Position numbers and translations under genes: made by a program. From Myxocyprinus asiaticus (taxonomy: Eukaryota > Chordata > Actinopteri > Cypriniformes > Catostomidae): 64,000 nucleotides of DNA. Under the pieces are notes generated by a model. The model had not been told where the DNA came from and made no database searches. It was given only the letters and a program-made list of their open reading frames with translations. Positions 35,501 through 46,404 of the stretch are shown piece after piece. Numbering within the stretch: the stretch's first letter is position 1; every line of letters begins with the position of its first letter. The stretch spans positions 33,218,501 through 33,282,500 of the forward strand of contig NC_059385.1 in the NCBI RefSeq assembly GCF_019703515.2, given 5' to 3'.

Positions 35501-35533
35501 TTCATGTTCAAAAAAAAAAAAAAAAAAAAAAAA
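32519..35533 (+). mobile_element. L2-like LINE (copy A), mostly full ORF2
   Basis: Begins right after LINE A is lost (near 32519) and encodes a long ORF2 in several frames: N-terminal region, endonuclease, linker, reverse transcriptase, and C-terminal region to about 35360. It ends with a non-coding tail and an A run at about 35510-35533. The FADDT catalytic box and endonuclease wording place it in the L2/CR1 group, an assignment from family knowledge. Confidence 0.75.
32537..35360 (+). pseudogene. L2-like LINE ORF2 (endonuclease and reverse transcriptase)
   Basis: The first frame (32537-33373, 278 residues) has a hydrophobic N-terminal stretch, then an APE endonuclease: HLVNLRSLPNKTDEL, CFTETWLSEAIPDSALHL, RGGGTCFYIN and the ILGDFN motif at 33266-33280. 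A frameshift near 33370 precedes GLSDHCLVHL-type wording. The linker is open at 33498-34109. After another break the reverse transcriptase continues: [38 protein letters not shown] and catalytic FADD at 34750-34761. The tail (VESFRFLGTTISQDLKWETH) follows. At least five frame changes or stops. About 940 residues in all, near full length for the family. Confidence 0.85.
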
Positions 35534-35555
35534 GAAAGAAAGAAAGAAGGCAAGA
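35510..35555. repeat. A-rich tail and (GAAA)n run
   Basis: A homopolymer of A (about 24) followed by GAAAGAAAGAAAGAAGG, at the 3' side of the L2-like LINE. Confidence 0.8.
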
Positions 35556-35674
35556 ATAAAGTATAGGAAGAAAATCACAATATGATATATGAAAAAAAAA
35601 TACATTCATCATTTCAAACAAAAATAATGAGAATCCAAATAAAGAAATGGCTTTGTTATTTTTGTTTATTTATA

Positions 35675-36312
35675 TTGATCAGTATAAATGTTGATTGCCA
35701 TGGGATGATTTTGACTCACCCCTCCTTTATTGAAAGAAAAGAAAGAAAAAAAAAGAAAAAAAAAACACAAACAAACTAATATCTGGGTTGCAATGGGGGG
35801 CCATGATGGTGAATGGGGCCAATTTTTGAATGTTAAAATACTCACTTTTTCAAAAGTATAGCCACAAGACATAAACAATATGCGTGTTAACATGATTTTA
35901 GTGTGATAAAATCACTTACTAAACTTTTCTGTGTAGAGTAATAGTCAATTTTACAACTACGTTGCCATGACTTTGTAATGTCAACAAACCCTGAAAACCC
36001 TAAAATGACCATAAAAATGACAATTTAAACAACTTTGCAGCTCAAATAATTCATGATTTTAAAGAAGAATCAATGTAAGTGCTTTTATAAAATTATAAGC
36101 TTCACATTTCTGCCTATAGAACCCTCCAGGGGTTGGCCCCGTTCGCTTCCATTGTGGGTGCCTCATTGCGACCTCCATTTTTGCTTTTTTTTTTTTTTTT
36201 TTTCAAGAAGGGGAGGGACGATAAATAAATTTGTTTGGTGGTCAACATTGTGCCACAAATGCTGTCGATTGAGCTTAATTTGTACTGAACCTGGCATATT
36301 CCTTTAAGGAGC
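35675..36312. mobile_element. Palindromic MITE with diverged arms
   Basis: Two arms match in inverted orientation: the left has TGACTCACCCCTCCTTTATT and AATGGGGCCAATTTTTGAAT; the right, inverted, has TTATCGTCCCTCCCCTTCTT and CGGGGCCAACCCCTGGAGGG. The right end finishes AACCTGGCATATTCCTTTAA, a common MITE terminus in fish. The left terminus is degraded. A related deleted copy is at 54597-54860. Confidence 0.65.
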
Positions 36313-36785
36313 TATTTCTGCTGTATTTAACCCTTAAAATTAGTTTTGCTGGTATAACCTAATATATTCTTGTTAATTCAAAGAAGTAAATAAAATTATA
36401 TAAAATAATACAATACATACAATAATGTTATTAATACTTTGACTGACAGCCCTGTTGTTCCGTTTAACCTCCTGATACTGCTGTGTGCATTTTCCATTTC
36501 CCTTTTTGAATTGTAACTAGTAGCACCTAATAAACATGCAAAAAATAAATAAATAAATAATAATAATAATTATAAGTATTATTATTCTAGAGCAAATAGT
36601 TTTCCTAAAAATTTAAATCCTCATATGGGGACAGTGAGACCAATTTATGGGTTATGAAATAAAACAATATATAGAATTTATTTTTCTTTTTTTATCAAAT
36701 TGTTTATTATGTTTACAGGAGTGTTGGTTTTTCATGTTTTTGAGACGTTACAGACATTACAGCTCATTTTCTGTAAAGCTGCTTT
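36313..36785. other. AT-rich spacer with (AAAT)n/(AAT)n run
   Basis: Contains a microsatellite at about 36540-36575. Nothing else supported. Confidence 0.5.
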
Positions 36786-37180
36786 GGAACGTCCTGGTTA
36801 CTTTCGTACCTTCGTACTTTACCTCCGTTCCCTGATGGAGGGAACGAGACGTTGTGTCGCTGTAGTGACACTAGGGGTCGCCCTTGGGAGCCCCAAACAC
36901 CTCTGATCTTTGAGAAAAGGCTAATGGGAATTGGCGAGTGGAATTTGCATGCCACTCCCCCAGACATACAGGTATAAAAGGAGCTGGCTTGCAACCACTC
37001 ATTCAGGTTTTGTGCTGAGGAGCCGAGACAATGTCCCGGCCATTTCAGTGGGTAGTTCAGTGTTGTGGCAGGAGGGACACAACGTTCATCAGGGAACGGA
37101 GGTTACGAAAGTAACCAGGACGTTCCCTATCTGTCACTCACTCAACGTTGTGTCGATGTAGTGATACTAGGGGTCCCTAT
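36786..37180 (-). repeat. DIRS inverted terminal region
   Basis: Contains two copies of ACGTTGTGTCGNTGTAGTGA (about 36850 and 37145) and a pair of inverted arms at its edges. Related to the detached copy at 7013-7345. Confidence 0.65.
36973..36980 (+). promoter_or_regulatory. TATA box in DIRS terminal region
   Basis: TATAAAAG in the context CAGGTATAAAAGGAGCTGG, matching 7163-7170. It points into the element, opposite to the recombinase gene, as expected for the right-hand inverted terminal repeat. Confidence 0.5.
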
Positions 37181-37925
37181 ACAAAATGCCACAACTAGCT
37201 GAACTGTGTTACGTGAACTGGCGGTGTGAGACGGGCAGACCATTGTGTGCCTCGTAGCCAGCGCACCCGGTCGTCACGTAACCTCCCCCAATGCTCTTAC
37301 GAGCATCATACGGTCCCCTGCACCTCGGGGACAAGTCAACTGCCCAAAAAATGGGGACCGGCTGCCCCAGATGCGGCCTCTTCTCTTTCTTCTCCCCAAA
37401 AGGAAAAATCGTTCAGCTGGGGGCCATATAGCATCCGTGTTGGGGGGGTGTCACTCCCAAGGGGAAGACACCGTGGAGACCACACCCTGCCCGAGGGGGA
37501 GGAAATTGTGTGGAAATACGTCACATGGTCTTGCCAAGTCTTGTTGGCAGTGTCTCATGTGGAGAAGTCCCCATGGTAGGTCCTACCCGGGGGGAGGAGC
37601 TCTACAAACATGGCGACTGGGGGCAGAGGGACCTCTTCTCAAGGAAAACGCAGGTTCACCAACAGGGGAATCATCTCGTGGAGGACACATCACACAGGGT
37701 TACATATGGGCAACCAGCGCATGTGGAGCACCTACCCCAAGTTAGCACACGTACTGGTCTGGCAACGAGTTTCACCGCAAACTCGCCTGCCACAGGGCTA
37801 AGAGGAAGGACATCCAGGGTACACGACTTCGTGAACACGACTGGGGGTAAAAAGCACACGTCTTCGCCTCCGGGAGGGCAAAGGTGCTATACGCAAGCGA
37901 TACACCCGGCCAGCTGTTCCGCAAC

Positions 37926-39075
37926 TTACCTGCTCGTACCTGACAACACATGGGACGAGACTGACTCAACCCGGAGATTGTAGAACCTCGCGAAGGTATT
38001 GGGTGTTGCCCAGCCCGCTGCTCTGCAGATGTCTGCTAAAGAGGCGCCATTGTTCAGAGCCCAGGAGGCCGCCACACTCCTAGTAGAGTGTTCTCGTAGC
38101 CCCAAAGGGGGCGGCATGTCCTGGGCGTGATATGCCAAAGCGATGGTGTCAATGACCCAGTGGGCGATCCTCTGTTTGGAGACAGCACTCCCTTTCCGCT
38201 GTCCTCCAAAGCAGACAAAGAGCTGCTCAGAGCATCTAAAGCTCTATGTGCGATCCAAATATATGCACAAATCACGCACTGGACACAGTAACGACAAGGC
38301 TGGATCTGCCTCCTCCTGGGGCAGCACTTGCAGGTTCACCACTTAATCCCGAAACGGGGTCGTGGGAACTTTGGGCACATAGCCCAGTCGGGGTCTCAGT
38401 ACCACATGAGAGTATCCCAGACTGAACTCAAGGCACGTGTTGCCGACAGAGAAAGCCTGCAGTTCCCCTACCCTCTTGATGGAAGTGAGCACAGTCAGGA
38501 GGGCAGTCTTCAAGGAGAGTGCCTTTAGCTCAACTGACTCCAGGGGCTCAAATTGAGCTCCCCGTAGGCCCCGAAGGACCACGGAGAGGTCCCACGAGGG
38601 GATGAGATGCGGTCTGGGAGGATTCAGCCTCCTTGCACCTCTAAGGAACCTGATGACCAGGTCGTGCTTCCCAAGAGACTTACCGTCAACTGCATCGTGA
38701 TGCACCGCTATAGCGGCCACGTACACCTTCAAGGTGGAGGGGGACAGCCGCTCCTCCACAGGAAGGAAAGCACTGACCCAAATCCACATCTCTGGGGGTG
38801 TTCGCATCGGGAAGAACACCACTTAGCGAACAGACACCACTTCAAGGCATACAGGCGCCTCGTAGAGGGAACCCTAACCTGAGTGCTTGTGTCTACCACC
38901 GCGGGCGGTAGGCCACTTAGGTCTTCGGCATCCCATCCAAGGGCCAGACGTGGAGATTCCAGAGGTCTGGTCGCAGGTGTCAGATGGTGCCCCATCCCTG
39001 AGAAAGAAGGTCCTTCCTCAGGGGAATTCGTCGGGGGGGAACCAAGTCTGGGTGGGCCAGTAAGGTGCTACTAGG
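37926..39075 (-). pseudogene. DIRS tyrosine recombinase, frameshifted
   Basis: Three open pieces in order (38729-38995, 38343-38822, 37926-38138) form one recombinase. The first carries linker wording (PSTRRLYALKWCLFAKWC). The second has LSPSTLKVYVAAIAVHHDAV (core-binding domain) and SIKRVGELQAFSV, holding the first catalytic Arg. The third has an H-x-x-R box (HSTRSVAASW), a GWAT box and the candidate nucleophile Tyr in FARFYNL. Known role: it joins a circular DNA copy into the genome. Frame breaks near 38340 and 38730 inactivate it. Downstream (37181-37925) no ORF is convincing. Confidence 0.78.
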
Positions 39076-39110
39076 ACAACCTGCTCCTCGTTCTTCCTGA
39101 TCTTGCACAG

Positions 39111-39760
39111 CATCGGCCACTGGGTGGCGCTATCACGGTTTTTGTGCATGTTAACAGTTGTATATAATACAGTGTTTTAAAAAAACACAAATAATTCATA
39201 TTATATGATAGCTCTTATCATTCTGAACAACTTTACCTCAAGAACCAAACGGTCCGTCAAACCGATTGTTAAATGTTTGAGATTACTTTTGTCAACTAGT
39301 CCTAGGTTTTTTGCTCAATCCCAATGAAACAAGTGCCACAAGATTCTCTGAAGTCTATTTATGAATAATTATCACAAAAAAAATTTTACTTTCAATTTAC
39401 GTGTCAACAGGATGCAAAATATAAGTAGCTGACTTAGCCACTGCTACTTAAATAGCTATAACTCTTAAATGGAATGAGATATTGTCATGAAATTTGGCAC
39501 ATTTATGTAAGGTCTCATTCTAAGGACAAACATACAAAGAAATGGAGCTCGTCCACTTGGTGGCGCTATAACAATGACAAAATTTAAAGTGGATGTAACA
39601 ACGTTACTGCTTTTCCGATTGAGCTGACATTTTGTATGCAATTTATGCATTGTCTTTGATGCATAATGTTTGAGAAATGCCTAATACAGTCCAGAACATG
39701 GGCTTAAAGGCCCTACGGTGCTTGAACCCCGATAATTGCTGCTTGCAGCTATATTTATAT
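39111..39760. repeat. Unclassified interspersed repeat
   Basis: Has two GGTGGCGCTAT motifs (about 39124 and 39561) and ends CTTGAACCCCGATAATTGCT plus GCTTGCAGCTATAT. I have a memory of similar wording being common in fish genomes, but no class can be given. No ORF. Confidence 0.4.
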
Positions 39761-39976
39761 TTATAATTTTATTTTCATTGAAAATGAAATAAAATGTGAT
39801 TTTTTACAATAAAATTTTACAATAAAATTTTAATTGAACTTGAAATTTGATATTTAGAGAAATATCTATTACGTTTAGTAATAATATAATTTCTCTAAAC
39901 CTATAAGGCAACTTAAAAACTGCCTCATTTTCTTTGACACCCTACATTCAATACAGCTTCTACTTGTATTCATATA

Positions 39977-41587
39977 CAGTTGTGCTCAAAAGTTTGCATA
40001 CCCTTGGAGAATTGGTAATATATGTACCATTTTTAAAGAAAACATGAGTGAGCAGGCAAAACACATTTCTTTTATTTGTTATGGGATTCATATTCAACTG
40101 TAGGTTATAACAGAATGGCACAATCATAAAACAAAACATGGCATCAAAGAAATAAAATGAAATGACCCCTGTTCAAAAGTTTTCATACCCTTAGTTCTTA
40201 GTACTGTGTATTGCCCCCTTTAGCATCAATGACAGTGTGCAGTCTTTTGTAATAGTTGTCTATTAGGCCCCAAATTCTTGCAGGTGGTATAGCTGCCCAT
40301 TTGTCTTGGCAAAATACCTCCAGGTCATGCAAAGTCTTTGGTCATCTTACATGAACCGCACGTTTGAGATCTCCCCAGAGTTGCTCGATGATATTAAGGT
40401 CAGGAGACTGTGATGGCCACTCCAGAACCTTCACCTTTTTCTGCTGTAAGCACTGGAGGGTCAAGTTGGCCTTGTGCTTAGGGTCATTGTCGTGCTAGAA
40501 AGTGCAAGAGCGTCCCATGCGCAGCTTTCGTGCAGAAGAATGCAAATTGTCTGCCAGTATATTCTGATAACATGCTGCATTCATCTTGCCATAAATTTTC
40601 ACAAGATTCCCCATGCCTTTAGAGCTCACACACCCCAAAAACATCAGTGAGCCACCACCATGTTTCACAGTGGCGATAGTATTCTTTTAACTATAGGCAT
40701 AGCGCTTATGGTTGTGACCATAAAGCTCTATTTTGGTCTCGTCGCTCCAAATTACAGTGTGCCAGAAGCTGTGAGGCATGTCAAGATGTTGTCAGGCATA
40801 TTGTAATCGGGCTTTTTTGTGGCATTGGCACAGTAAAGGCTTCTTTCTGGCAACTCGACCATGCAGCTCATTTTTGTTCAAGTATCGTCGTATTGTGCTC
40901 CTTGAAACAACCACACCGTCTTTTTCCAGAGCAGCCTGTATTTCTCCTGAGGTTACCTGTGGGTTTTCTTTGTATCTCGAACAATTCTTCTGGCAGTTGT
41001 GGCTGAAATCTTTCTTGGTCTACCTGACCTTGGCTTGGTATCAAGAGATCCCTGAATTTTCCACTTCTTAATAAGTGATTGAACAGTACTGGCTGGCATT
41101 TTCAAGGCTTTGGATATCTTTTTATATCCTTTTCCATCTTTATAAAGTTCCGTTACCTTGTTACGCAGGTCTTTTGACAGTTCTTTTCTGCTCCCCATGG
41201 CTCAGTATCTAGCCTACTCAGTGCATCCACATGAGAGCTAACAAACTCATTGACTATTTATACACAGACACTAATTGCAATTAAAAGGCCACAGGTGTGG
41301 AAATTAACCTTTAATTGCCATTTAAACCTGTGTGTGTCACCTTGTGTGTCTGTAACAAGGCCAAACATTCAAGGGTATGTCAACTTTTGATCAGGGCCAT
41401 TTGGGTGATTTCTGTTATCATTATGATTTAAAAAGGAGCCAAACAACCATGTGATAATAAATGGCTTCATATGATCACTATCCTTAAATAAAAGACAGTT
41501 TTTTTTTGCATGATCAGTCATATTTTCAAAATCAATGCCAAAATTTCGCAATTTCTGCCAGGGTAAGCAAACATTTGAGCACAACTG
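39977..41587 (-). mobile_element. Tc1/mariner transposon A (1611 bp)
   Basis: Ends are inverted repeats (CAGTTGTGCTCAAAAGTTTG left; the right end inverted reads CAGTTGTGCTCAAATGTTTG) and are flanked by TA at 39975-39976 and 41588-41589. It carries a transposase relic on the minus strand. Confidence 0.92.
40290..41198 (-). pseudogene. Tc1-like transposase, degraded
   Basis: N-terminus open from 41198: MGSRKELSKDLRNKVTELY, then GYKKISKALKMPASTVQSLI (helix-turn-helix) and GRPRKISATTARRIVRD (second DNA-binding region with GRPR hook). The catalytic part lies at about 40745-40330: SDETKIELYG holds the first Asp, HDNDPKHKA the second, and [13 protein letters not shown] the last acidic residue. Stops interrupt it, including a TAG at 40495-40497 just before the second Asp motif, where Gln is usual. 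All three acidic residues are still readable. Inactive by stops. Confidence 0.85.
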
Positions 41588-41681
41588 TATGCAATAAAAT
41601 ACCTAAATCATGTAATTACACATACATACAGAAATCTAATGAATGAATGAATGAATTTGTTTAATCATTTTTTTTATGTTT
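41588..41681. other. Short spacer with (GAAT)n
   Basis: A short GAAT run near 41638-41652 between the Tc1 element and the L2-like LINE. Nothing else. Confidence 0.5.
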
Positions 41682-41699
41682 GTGCCCAGACGGGGTTTC

Positions 41700-42808
41700 A
41701 TCTGCCTGTCTGAAAGTCTGCGCTGACCAACTGGCCCCCATCTTCACACAGATCTTCCAATAGATCACTGGAGCAGTGTGAAGTTCTCTGCTGCTTCAAA
41801 CGCACCACCATCATTCCGGTCCCCATAAAACCCAAAATCACAGGACTTAATGACTACAGACCTGTCACTTTCACGTCTGTGGTCATGAAGTCGTGTGAGA
41901 GACTGGTTTTGTCTTACCTGAAGGACATCACTGGACCCCTGCTGGAAACCCTTCAGTTTGCTTACCGAGCAAACAGGTCTGTGGATGATGCTGTCAATAT
42001 GGGACTGCATTATATCCTGAAACACCTCGACAGACCTGGGACTTATGCAAGGATCCTATTTGTGGGCTTCAGTTCAGCCTTCAGTACTATCATGCCTGAT
42101 CTTCTCTCAACCAAACTGACCCAGCTCTCCGAGCCCACCCCAATCTGTCGATGGATCACCAGCTTTCTGACAGATAGGCAGCAGCTAGTGAGACTGGGTA
42201 AACTCACACCCGAGACCCTCACTGTTAGCACTGGTGCTCCTCAGGGATGCATTCTCTTTTGACTGCTCTTCTCCCTGTACACGAATGACTGCACTGCAAA
42301 GGACCCTACTGTCAAGCTCCTGAAGTTTGCAGACGACACCACGGTCATTGGTGACGAGTCTGTATACAGACGGGAGGTTTAACAGCTGGCTGTCTGGTGC
42401 GGTCACAACAAACTTTAGCTGAAAACTCTCAAAACAGTGGAGATGATCGTGGATTTCAGGAGAATTCCCCCTGCACTACGCCCCCCCACCATCCTGAACA
42501 GTAATGTGACAGCAGTGGAGTCATTCAGGTTCCTGGAATTTACCATCTCTCAGGACCTGAAGTGAGACACTCACATAGACTCCATTGTGAAGAAGGCTCA
42601 GCAGAGGATGTACTTCTTTTGCCAGCAGAGGAAGTTCAACCTGCCACAGGAGCTGCTGACACAGTTCTACTTGGTCATCACTGAGACTGTCCTGTTCAGT
42701 TCAGCCACCAAATCAGACAGAAGGAAACTACAACGGACAGTCAGGACTGCTGAGAGGATTATCGGTGCCCCCTGCCCACCCTCAAAGACCTGTATGTCTC
42801 CAGAGTGA
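41700..42808 (+). pseudogene. L2-like LINE ORF2, reverse transcriptase part (copy B)
   Basis: 41879-42262 is open: CERLVLSYLKDITGPLLETL, then FAYRANRSVDDAV and STGAPQGCILF. A stop follows, then the catalytic FADDTT box with FADD at 42326-42337. Further stops near 42380 and 42420, then TVEMIVDFRR and SFRFLEFTISQDLK with a stop, and a last open piece to 42808. Catalytic Asp residues are kept. Same family as 32537-35360; here the endonuclease is absent. Confidence 0.88.
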
Positions 42809-43103
42809 GGAAACATGCATGTAGAATCACTCTGGACCCAACACACCCTGCTCTTTCCCTTTTTGAACTGCTGCCCTCAGGACATCCAGGCACAAGAACA
42901 AGTTTTTACATTCAGGCCATTTTCCACATGAACTATTAAAATGTCTCAGGACTCCCCCATAATGCAGTAATGTAAATGCATATCTCATGTACATATGTAA
43001 ATTCACATATTTAACTCAATAACTGTACATACCCCTGCCTTGCACATATATTACCACTTGCACATGTACATACGCCATTCTGTTATATGTCCTATTATTT
43101 GTA

Positions 43104-44351
43104 CACTATATTGCCAAAAGTATTCGCTCATCTGCCTTTAGACACATATGAATTTAAGTGACATCCCATTCTTAATCCATAGGGTTTAATATGACGTCGG
43201 CCCACCCTTTGCAGCTATAACAGCTTCAACTCTTCTGGGAAGGCTTTCCACAAGGTTTAGGAGTGTGTTTATGGGAATTTTTGACCATTCTTCCAGAAGC
43301 GCATTTGTGAGGTCAGACACTGCTGTTGGACGAGAAGGCCTGGCTCACAGTCTTTGCTCTAATTCATCCCAAAGGTGCTCTATCGGGTTGAGGTCAGGAC
43401 TCTGTGCAGGCCAGTCAAGTTCTTCCACACCAAACTCGCTCATCCATGTCTTTATGGACCTTGCTTTGTGCACTGGTGCGCAGTCATGTTGGAACAGGAA
43501 GGGGCCATCCCCAAACTGTTCCCACAAAGTTGGGAGCATGGAATTGTCCAAAATCTCTTGGTATGCTGAAGCATTCAGAGTTCCTTTCACTGGAACTAAG
43601 GGGCCAAGCCCAGCTCCTGAAAAACAACCCCACACCATAATCCCCCCTCCACCAAACTTCACAGTTGGCACAATGCAGTCAGACAAGTACCGTTTTCCTG
43701 GCAACCGCCAAACCCAGACTCGTCCATCAGATTGCCAGATGGAGAAGCGTGATTTGGCACTCCAGAGAACGCGTCTCCACTGCTCTAGAGTCCAGTGGTT
43801 GCGTGCTTTACACCACTGCATCCAGTGCTTTGCATTGCACTTCGTGATGTATGGCTTGGATGCAGCTGCTCGGCCATGGAAACCTATTCTATGAAGCTCT
43901 CTACGCACTGTTCTTGAGCTAATCTGAAGGCCACATGAACTTTGGAGGTCTGTAGCGATTGACTCTGCAGAAAGTTGGCGACCTCTACGCACTATGCGCC
44001 TCAGCATCCGCTGACCCCGCTCTGTCATTTTACGTGGCCTACCACTTCGTGGCTGAGTTGCTGTCATTCCCAATCACTTCCACTTTGTTATAATGCCACT
44101 GACAGTTGACTGTGGAATATTTAGTAGCGAGGAAATTTCACAACTTTACTTGTTGCACAGGTGGCATCCTAACACAGTACCACGCTGGAATTCACTGAGT
44201 TCCTGAGAGTGGCCCATTCTTTCACAAATGTTTGTAGAAGCAGTCTGCATGCCTAGGTGCTTCATTTTATACACCTGTGGCCATGGAAGTGATTGGAACA
44301 TCTGAATTCAATTATTTGGATGGGTGAGTGAATACTTTTGGCAATATAGTG
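43104..44351 (-). mobile_element. Tc1/mariner transposon B (1248 bp)
   Basis: Inverted terminal repeats CACTATATTGCCAAAAGTAT and, at the right end inverted, CACTATATTGCCAAAAGTAT. Flanked by TA at 43102-43103 and 44352-44353. Encodes a transposase on the minus strand. Confidence 0.95.
43220..44073 (-). pseudogene. Tc1-like transposase, near-complete but catalytically altered
   Basis: Open for 242 codons from 44073. It holds a GRPRKM hook, [13 protein letters not shown] helix-turn-helix wording, [17 protein letters not shown] (Gly-rich box), [10 protein letters not shown] (second Asp) and [15 protein letters not shown] (last acidic residue Glu). The first Asp is missing: the usual WSDESRF is WSAKSRF here (minus strand near 43755). 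A CGA-to-TGA-type stop at 43345 cuts the last roughly 40 codons, which continue in frame (ARPSRPTAV, then EEWSKIPIN). The N-terminal helix-turn-helix before 44073 is also incomplete. Confidence 0.88.
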
Positions 44352-44464
44352 TATGTCTGTTTATACTGTTTTATATTCTGTGTCTCACTGTAATGTTCTG
44401 GGTACACTTGTTTCTCCTATCACCAAAAACAATTCCTTGTGTACGTGTGAACACTTGGCAATAA

Positions 44465-45140
44465 GGGTGCTTTCACACTTGGTTCGATTGCATGGACCGA
44501 ACCCGAGTTATTTTCCTCCCCCCTCCCCCTGCCCCCGCTGGTCTCTATTCACATCATATTTTTTGGATCCAAACCGTGGTCCGATTATGTCATCAACGTG
44601 AGTATAAGCGGCAGCTGTTTACTACTGTAACTAGGCAACAACTCAAGAAGACATCAGCTTCACTGTGTTATTGAAGTATTCATTCCTTTGACCACCAAAA
44701 CATGCACAAAATGACAATTTTATTTGTCTGCCACGGTTGCATTGAATGTGCAATGATGTGAAGAATATTAGTGTTTGTCTGCTGCGAGCCAGCGGATGCA
44801 TTGCAAGAGTGAAGAATGTGAGCTGCTCTAAGAAGGTGATTTATTTGGACACAAACTGGTATGAGAAATTCATTAAACCATAATAACTGCCGAGACACTA
44901 ATTACACGTCATGAATAAGGGTTCGCTTCCGCGATTTGGTACGATTGCATTCATATTAGCAGCGAACCGCAACGGAGTTCACACAAACCATACCCCAGAC
45001 CACCTTTTCAAGTGGACTTGGGTGCGGTTCGCGGGTGCACACCCGAGTTCAGAAAGCAGTGTTCACACCACCCAAACAAACCGAACTTTGACGTCATTCG
45101 AACTCGGGTGCGCACCAAAAGTGCTAGTGTGAAAGCGCCC
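44465..45140. mobile_element. PIF/Harbinger-type MITE with TAA duplication
   Basis: Ends GGGTGCTTTCACACT and, inverted, GGGCGCTTTCACACT. Flanked by TAA at 44462-44464 and 45141-45143, the 3-bp TWA duplication of the PIF/Harbinger group. No transposase: short ORFs are incidental. Confidence 0.82.
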
Positions 45141-45249
45141 TAAAGCTCATTCTGATTCTGAACTGCCTATACCAACTGATATTGAAAGTGTTGTTTAAAG
45201 ATGAAAAATCAAGAAAATTCAACCCACCGTATTCAGTGGTATTCATTAT

Positions 45250-45430
45250 TACCAGGGTTGGGAGGGTTACTTTTGAAATGTATTCCACTACAGATTACAG
45301 AATACATGCTGTAAAATGTCATTTGTAACGTATTCCATTAGATTACTCAAGGTCAGTAACGTATTCTAAATACTTTGGATTACTTATTCAGCACTGGTAG
45401 ATTTTTTTTCACTTGTTTTGACTATAAAAA
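45250..45430. repeat. Interspersed repeat of unknown class
   Basis: Contains repeated words (AACGTATTCCATTAGATTAC, AGTAACGTATTCTAAATACT). Not coding. Confidence 0.4.
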
Positions 45431-45859
45431 CTCTGCCAGTACAGTGAGACAAAATACACGTGTTAAAAATACATTATCTGAAAAACCTATATATCTTATG
45501 CAGGATTTTTAGATATTTTTACAGGAAAACAATACAAAAATGATTATGAAGAATATGATTTTTGCCCTAATATCAAATGTCTTACTACAAAAAAGAAATT
45601 ATGATCTAACGTGAATCTTCTTGATAAAAAAACATGATCGTGCCTGGTAACGTGCATGCAAAATGGCTAGAAATAGCATTTTAGCTTAGCGTAAAGCTGA
45701 CAATTTACACAAGGTTTATTTCTGTTTCTTCTGCTCCAAATTTACTTCTCTGTCAGCTCGTATGAATGTAACTGTAAGGGGGTTCAGTGGAAAGGAGGAG
45801 GTGAGAACCGGCTTGACAACTTAAATAATAATTTAATAAACAACACACAACCAAAAACA

Positions 45860-46111
45860 CTTGCTGTTTTACAGTACCACAGATGGCAGATATTTTCCAC
45901 ACATCTTTAACTACAATCAAAAGATGATTAGGGTAAATTGTGATTGTATTACATACACTGTAAAAAAGTGGTAACCTGCAATGTTTACTTGCTCTTTATT
46001 CATGATGTATTCCATAATGTAATACAATCACAACTTACCCTAATCATCTTTTGATTGTAGATAAAGGTGTGTGGAGAATATCTGACATCTGTGGTACTAT
46101 AAAACTGCAAG
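45860..46111. mobile_element. Palindromic (foldback) MITE, arms about 100 bp
   Basis: Left arm CTTGCTGTTTTACAGTACCA and onward pairs with the right arm, whose inverse reads CTTGCAGTTTTATAGTACCA. The central loop is about 40-50 bp. Arms about 90% identical by eye. Not coding. Confidence 0.8.
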
Positions 46112-46189
46112 ACCTCTGAAATGACACCTGACTTAGAGTAATGGCATAAGATGCTGCACCTTGTGATCCACTACTAACCAATGACGGTC

Positions 46190-46404
46190 GAATTCACGTG
46201 TTTTGTATCGCCGTATTAAGCTCTGAAACGCCGTTTTCTAAACGCCGTAAATAATTGTATATTACTTGCTCATGTACATAACTCCTCTATCGCGTTTGAG
46301 GTATCTACGGCAAGTCGGAGGATTCAAATCATTAACGGCAACGATTTATTTTGTTTCACAGTGCAAACGCACATTAAATGACTGCACCTGACTTTTGTTG
46401 ACAG
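46190..46404 (+). promoter_or_regulatory. CpG-rich 5' flank of the integrase relic
   Basis: About ten CpG in 150 bases (46190-46340), while the surroundings are CpG-poor. It ends just before the first candidate integrase exon. Possibly a promoter; only the base composition is observed. Confidence 0.3.

Larger units (their letters stand above)
36786..39110 (-). mobile_element. DIRS-type retrotransposon, 3' part
   Basis: The minus strand carries a tyrosine recombinase (about 39075 to 37926) and a terminal region (36786-37180) with inverted repeats: GAACGTCCTGGTTACTTTCG at the left edge and its inverse at about 37105-37130. DIRS elements use a tyrosine recombinase instead of an integrase and make no target duplication. 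Gag and reverse transcriptase are missing: the element is 5'-truncated near 39100. Confidence 0.75.
41682..45161 (+). mobile_element. L2-like LINE (copy B), 5'-truncated, with two insertions
   Basis: Starts inside the reverse transcriptase and ends with ATTCTGATTCTGA at 45149-45161, a short-repeat 3' end usual for L2. Its 3' untranslated region is split by Tc1 transposon B (43104-44351) and by a Harbinger-type MITE (44465-45140). Removing both joins TTGGCAATAA to AGCTCATTCTG. Confidence 0.85.

Noticed and set aside
37226..37745. Overlapping ORFs (+) in the DIRS region
   Set aside because: They lie antisense to the recombinase direction in the 3' part of the element and have no recognised domain.
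43265..43894. 209-residue ORF (+) overlapping Tc1 B
   Set aside because: It is the antisense shadow of the transposase, whose motifs are clear on the minus strand.
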